Shown here piece after piece: positions 63,669 to 64,000 of a stretch of 64,000 nt of DNA. Location of the stretch: assembly GCF_006838285.1 (NCBI RefSeq), contig NZ_CP038228.1, forward strand, positions 744,001-808,000. The letters are read 5' to 3'. Numbering within the stretch: the stretch's first letter is position 1; each line of letters starts with the position of its first letter. Both the position numbers and the translations under genes were made by a program. The stretch comes from Xanthomonas translucens pv. cerealis. Lineage in GTDB: Bacteria; Pseudomonadota; Gammaproteobacteria; Xanthomonadales; Xanthomonadaceae. The notes under the pieces were generated by a model that ran no database searches, was not told the origin of the DNA, and saw only the letters and a program-made list of their open reading frames with translations.

Positions 63669-64000
63669 TCACCCCAACAACTTCCTCACCTTCAGCAACG
63701 CCGCCACGAAGCGCTCGATCTCCGCATGCGTGTTGTAGAACGCCAGCGAGGCGCGACAGGTGGCGGCGACGCCATAGAACTGCAGCAGCGGGTGCGCGCA
63801 GTGCTGGCCGGAGCGGATCGCCACGCCTTCCAGGTCCAGCAGCGTGGCCAGGTCGTGGGCGTGCGCGCCCTCGACCAGGAACGACACCACCGCGGCCTTG
63901 CCGGGCGCGGTGCCGAAGATGCGCAGGCCGTCGATCTTCTGCAGTTCCTCGGTGAAATGCGCCAGCAGTTCGGCCTCGCGCGCTTCCACGTGCTGCAGGC
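63669..64000 (-). CDS. sufS: cysteine desulfurase (SufS), 3' part
   Basis: The C-terminal end of a PLP-dependent cysteine desulfurase; the gene runs off the right edge. Visible are LRIFGTAPGKAAVVSFLVEGAHAHDLATLLDLEGVAIRSGQHCAHPLLQFYGV, with the catalytic Cys in RSGQHCAHP (group II, SufS type), and the family end SLAFYNTHAEIERFVAALLKVRKLL. It supplies sulfur for Fe-S cluster assembly. The Rieske protein downstream fits a suf locus. Confidence 0.93.
   Translation of the reverse strand, partial: LQHVEAREAELLAHFTEELQKIDGLRIFGTAPGKAAVVSFLVEGAHAHDLATLLDLEGVAIRSGQHCAHPLLQFYGVAATCRASLAFYNTHAEIERFVAALLKVRKLLG

Overview
The window is a high-GC, densely packed stretch of a gammaproteobacterial chromosome whose gene content and order point to the Xanthomonadaceae, most likely Xanthomonas. 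The signs are pilT/pilU beside yggS-proC, the block kdsD-kdsC-lptC-lptA-lptB-rpoN-hpf-ptsN-hprK-rapZ-EIIA-HPr-EI-mgtE, an MCP ending in a DWQEF pentapeptide, and REP-like intergenic palindromes carrying GTAGGAGC/CTTCAGCCGCGAC. Assignment below family level is inference. No rRNA, tRNA, CRISPR array, prophage or intact insertion sequence was seen.

Layout. 0-2 kb: a redox switch in which soxR diverges from an MFS exporter, with a SoxR box inside a 19-bp promoter spacer. 2-8 kb: proC/DUF4426 and yggS facing the twitching-motility ATPases pilT-pilU; an exported protein of unknown function sits inside this usually compact block. 8-15 kb: tag, a DUF4153 membrane protein, yqgE-ruvX-pyrB and an exported M1 peptidase. 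15-25 kb is more accessory: a decayed pectate lyase, a chemoreceptor, small exported proteins, two transporters, a REP cluster and a lipoprotein hydrolase. 25-39 kb is conserved housekeeping: Mg2+ transport, a regulatory PTS without a sugar permease, sigma-54, the Kdo/LPS transport genes, ibaG-murA. 39-49 kb: three tandem DUF3108 genes, purN/purM, DUF2066-permease-hda converging on the amgK-murU cell-wall recycling pair. 49-54 kb: an M20 peptidase, a ComEA-like protein, HutD, an orphan response regulator with a degenerate receiver, and a dead phosphotransferase. 54-62.6 kb: an iron island with two units behind candidate Fur boxes. One is a TonB-dependent catecholate-type receptor plus PiuC. 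The other is PepSY / DUF2271 / DUF4198 / ApbE / membrane flavodoxin reductase, which looks like an extracytosolic flavin electron chain for iron; its DUF4198 gene carries an in-frame TGA. The right edge holds a Rieske protein, a GNAT and the 3' end of a SufS-type cysteine desulfurase.

The most distinctive structural signal is a family of six dispersed inverted-repeat elements (about 80-180 bp) bounded by GGGACCGGGGACC-type arms, always at gene borders. One lies inside the pilT-pilU operon and ends in what looks like the pilU ribosome binding site. Another lies between convergent hda and murU and appears to encode the same C-terminal peptide (GPGTGDRGPG) in both proteins. Three coding remnants (pectate lyase, phosphotransferase, DUF4198) show active gene decay.
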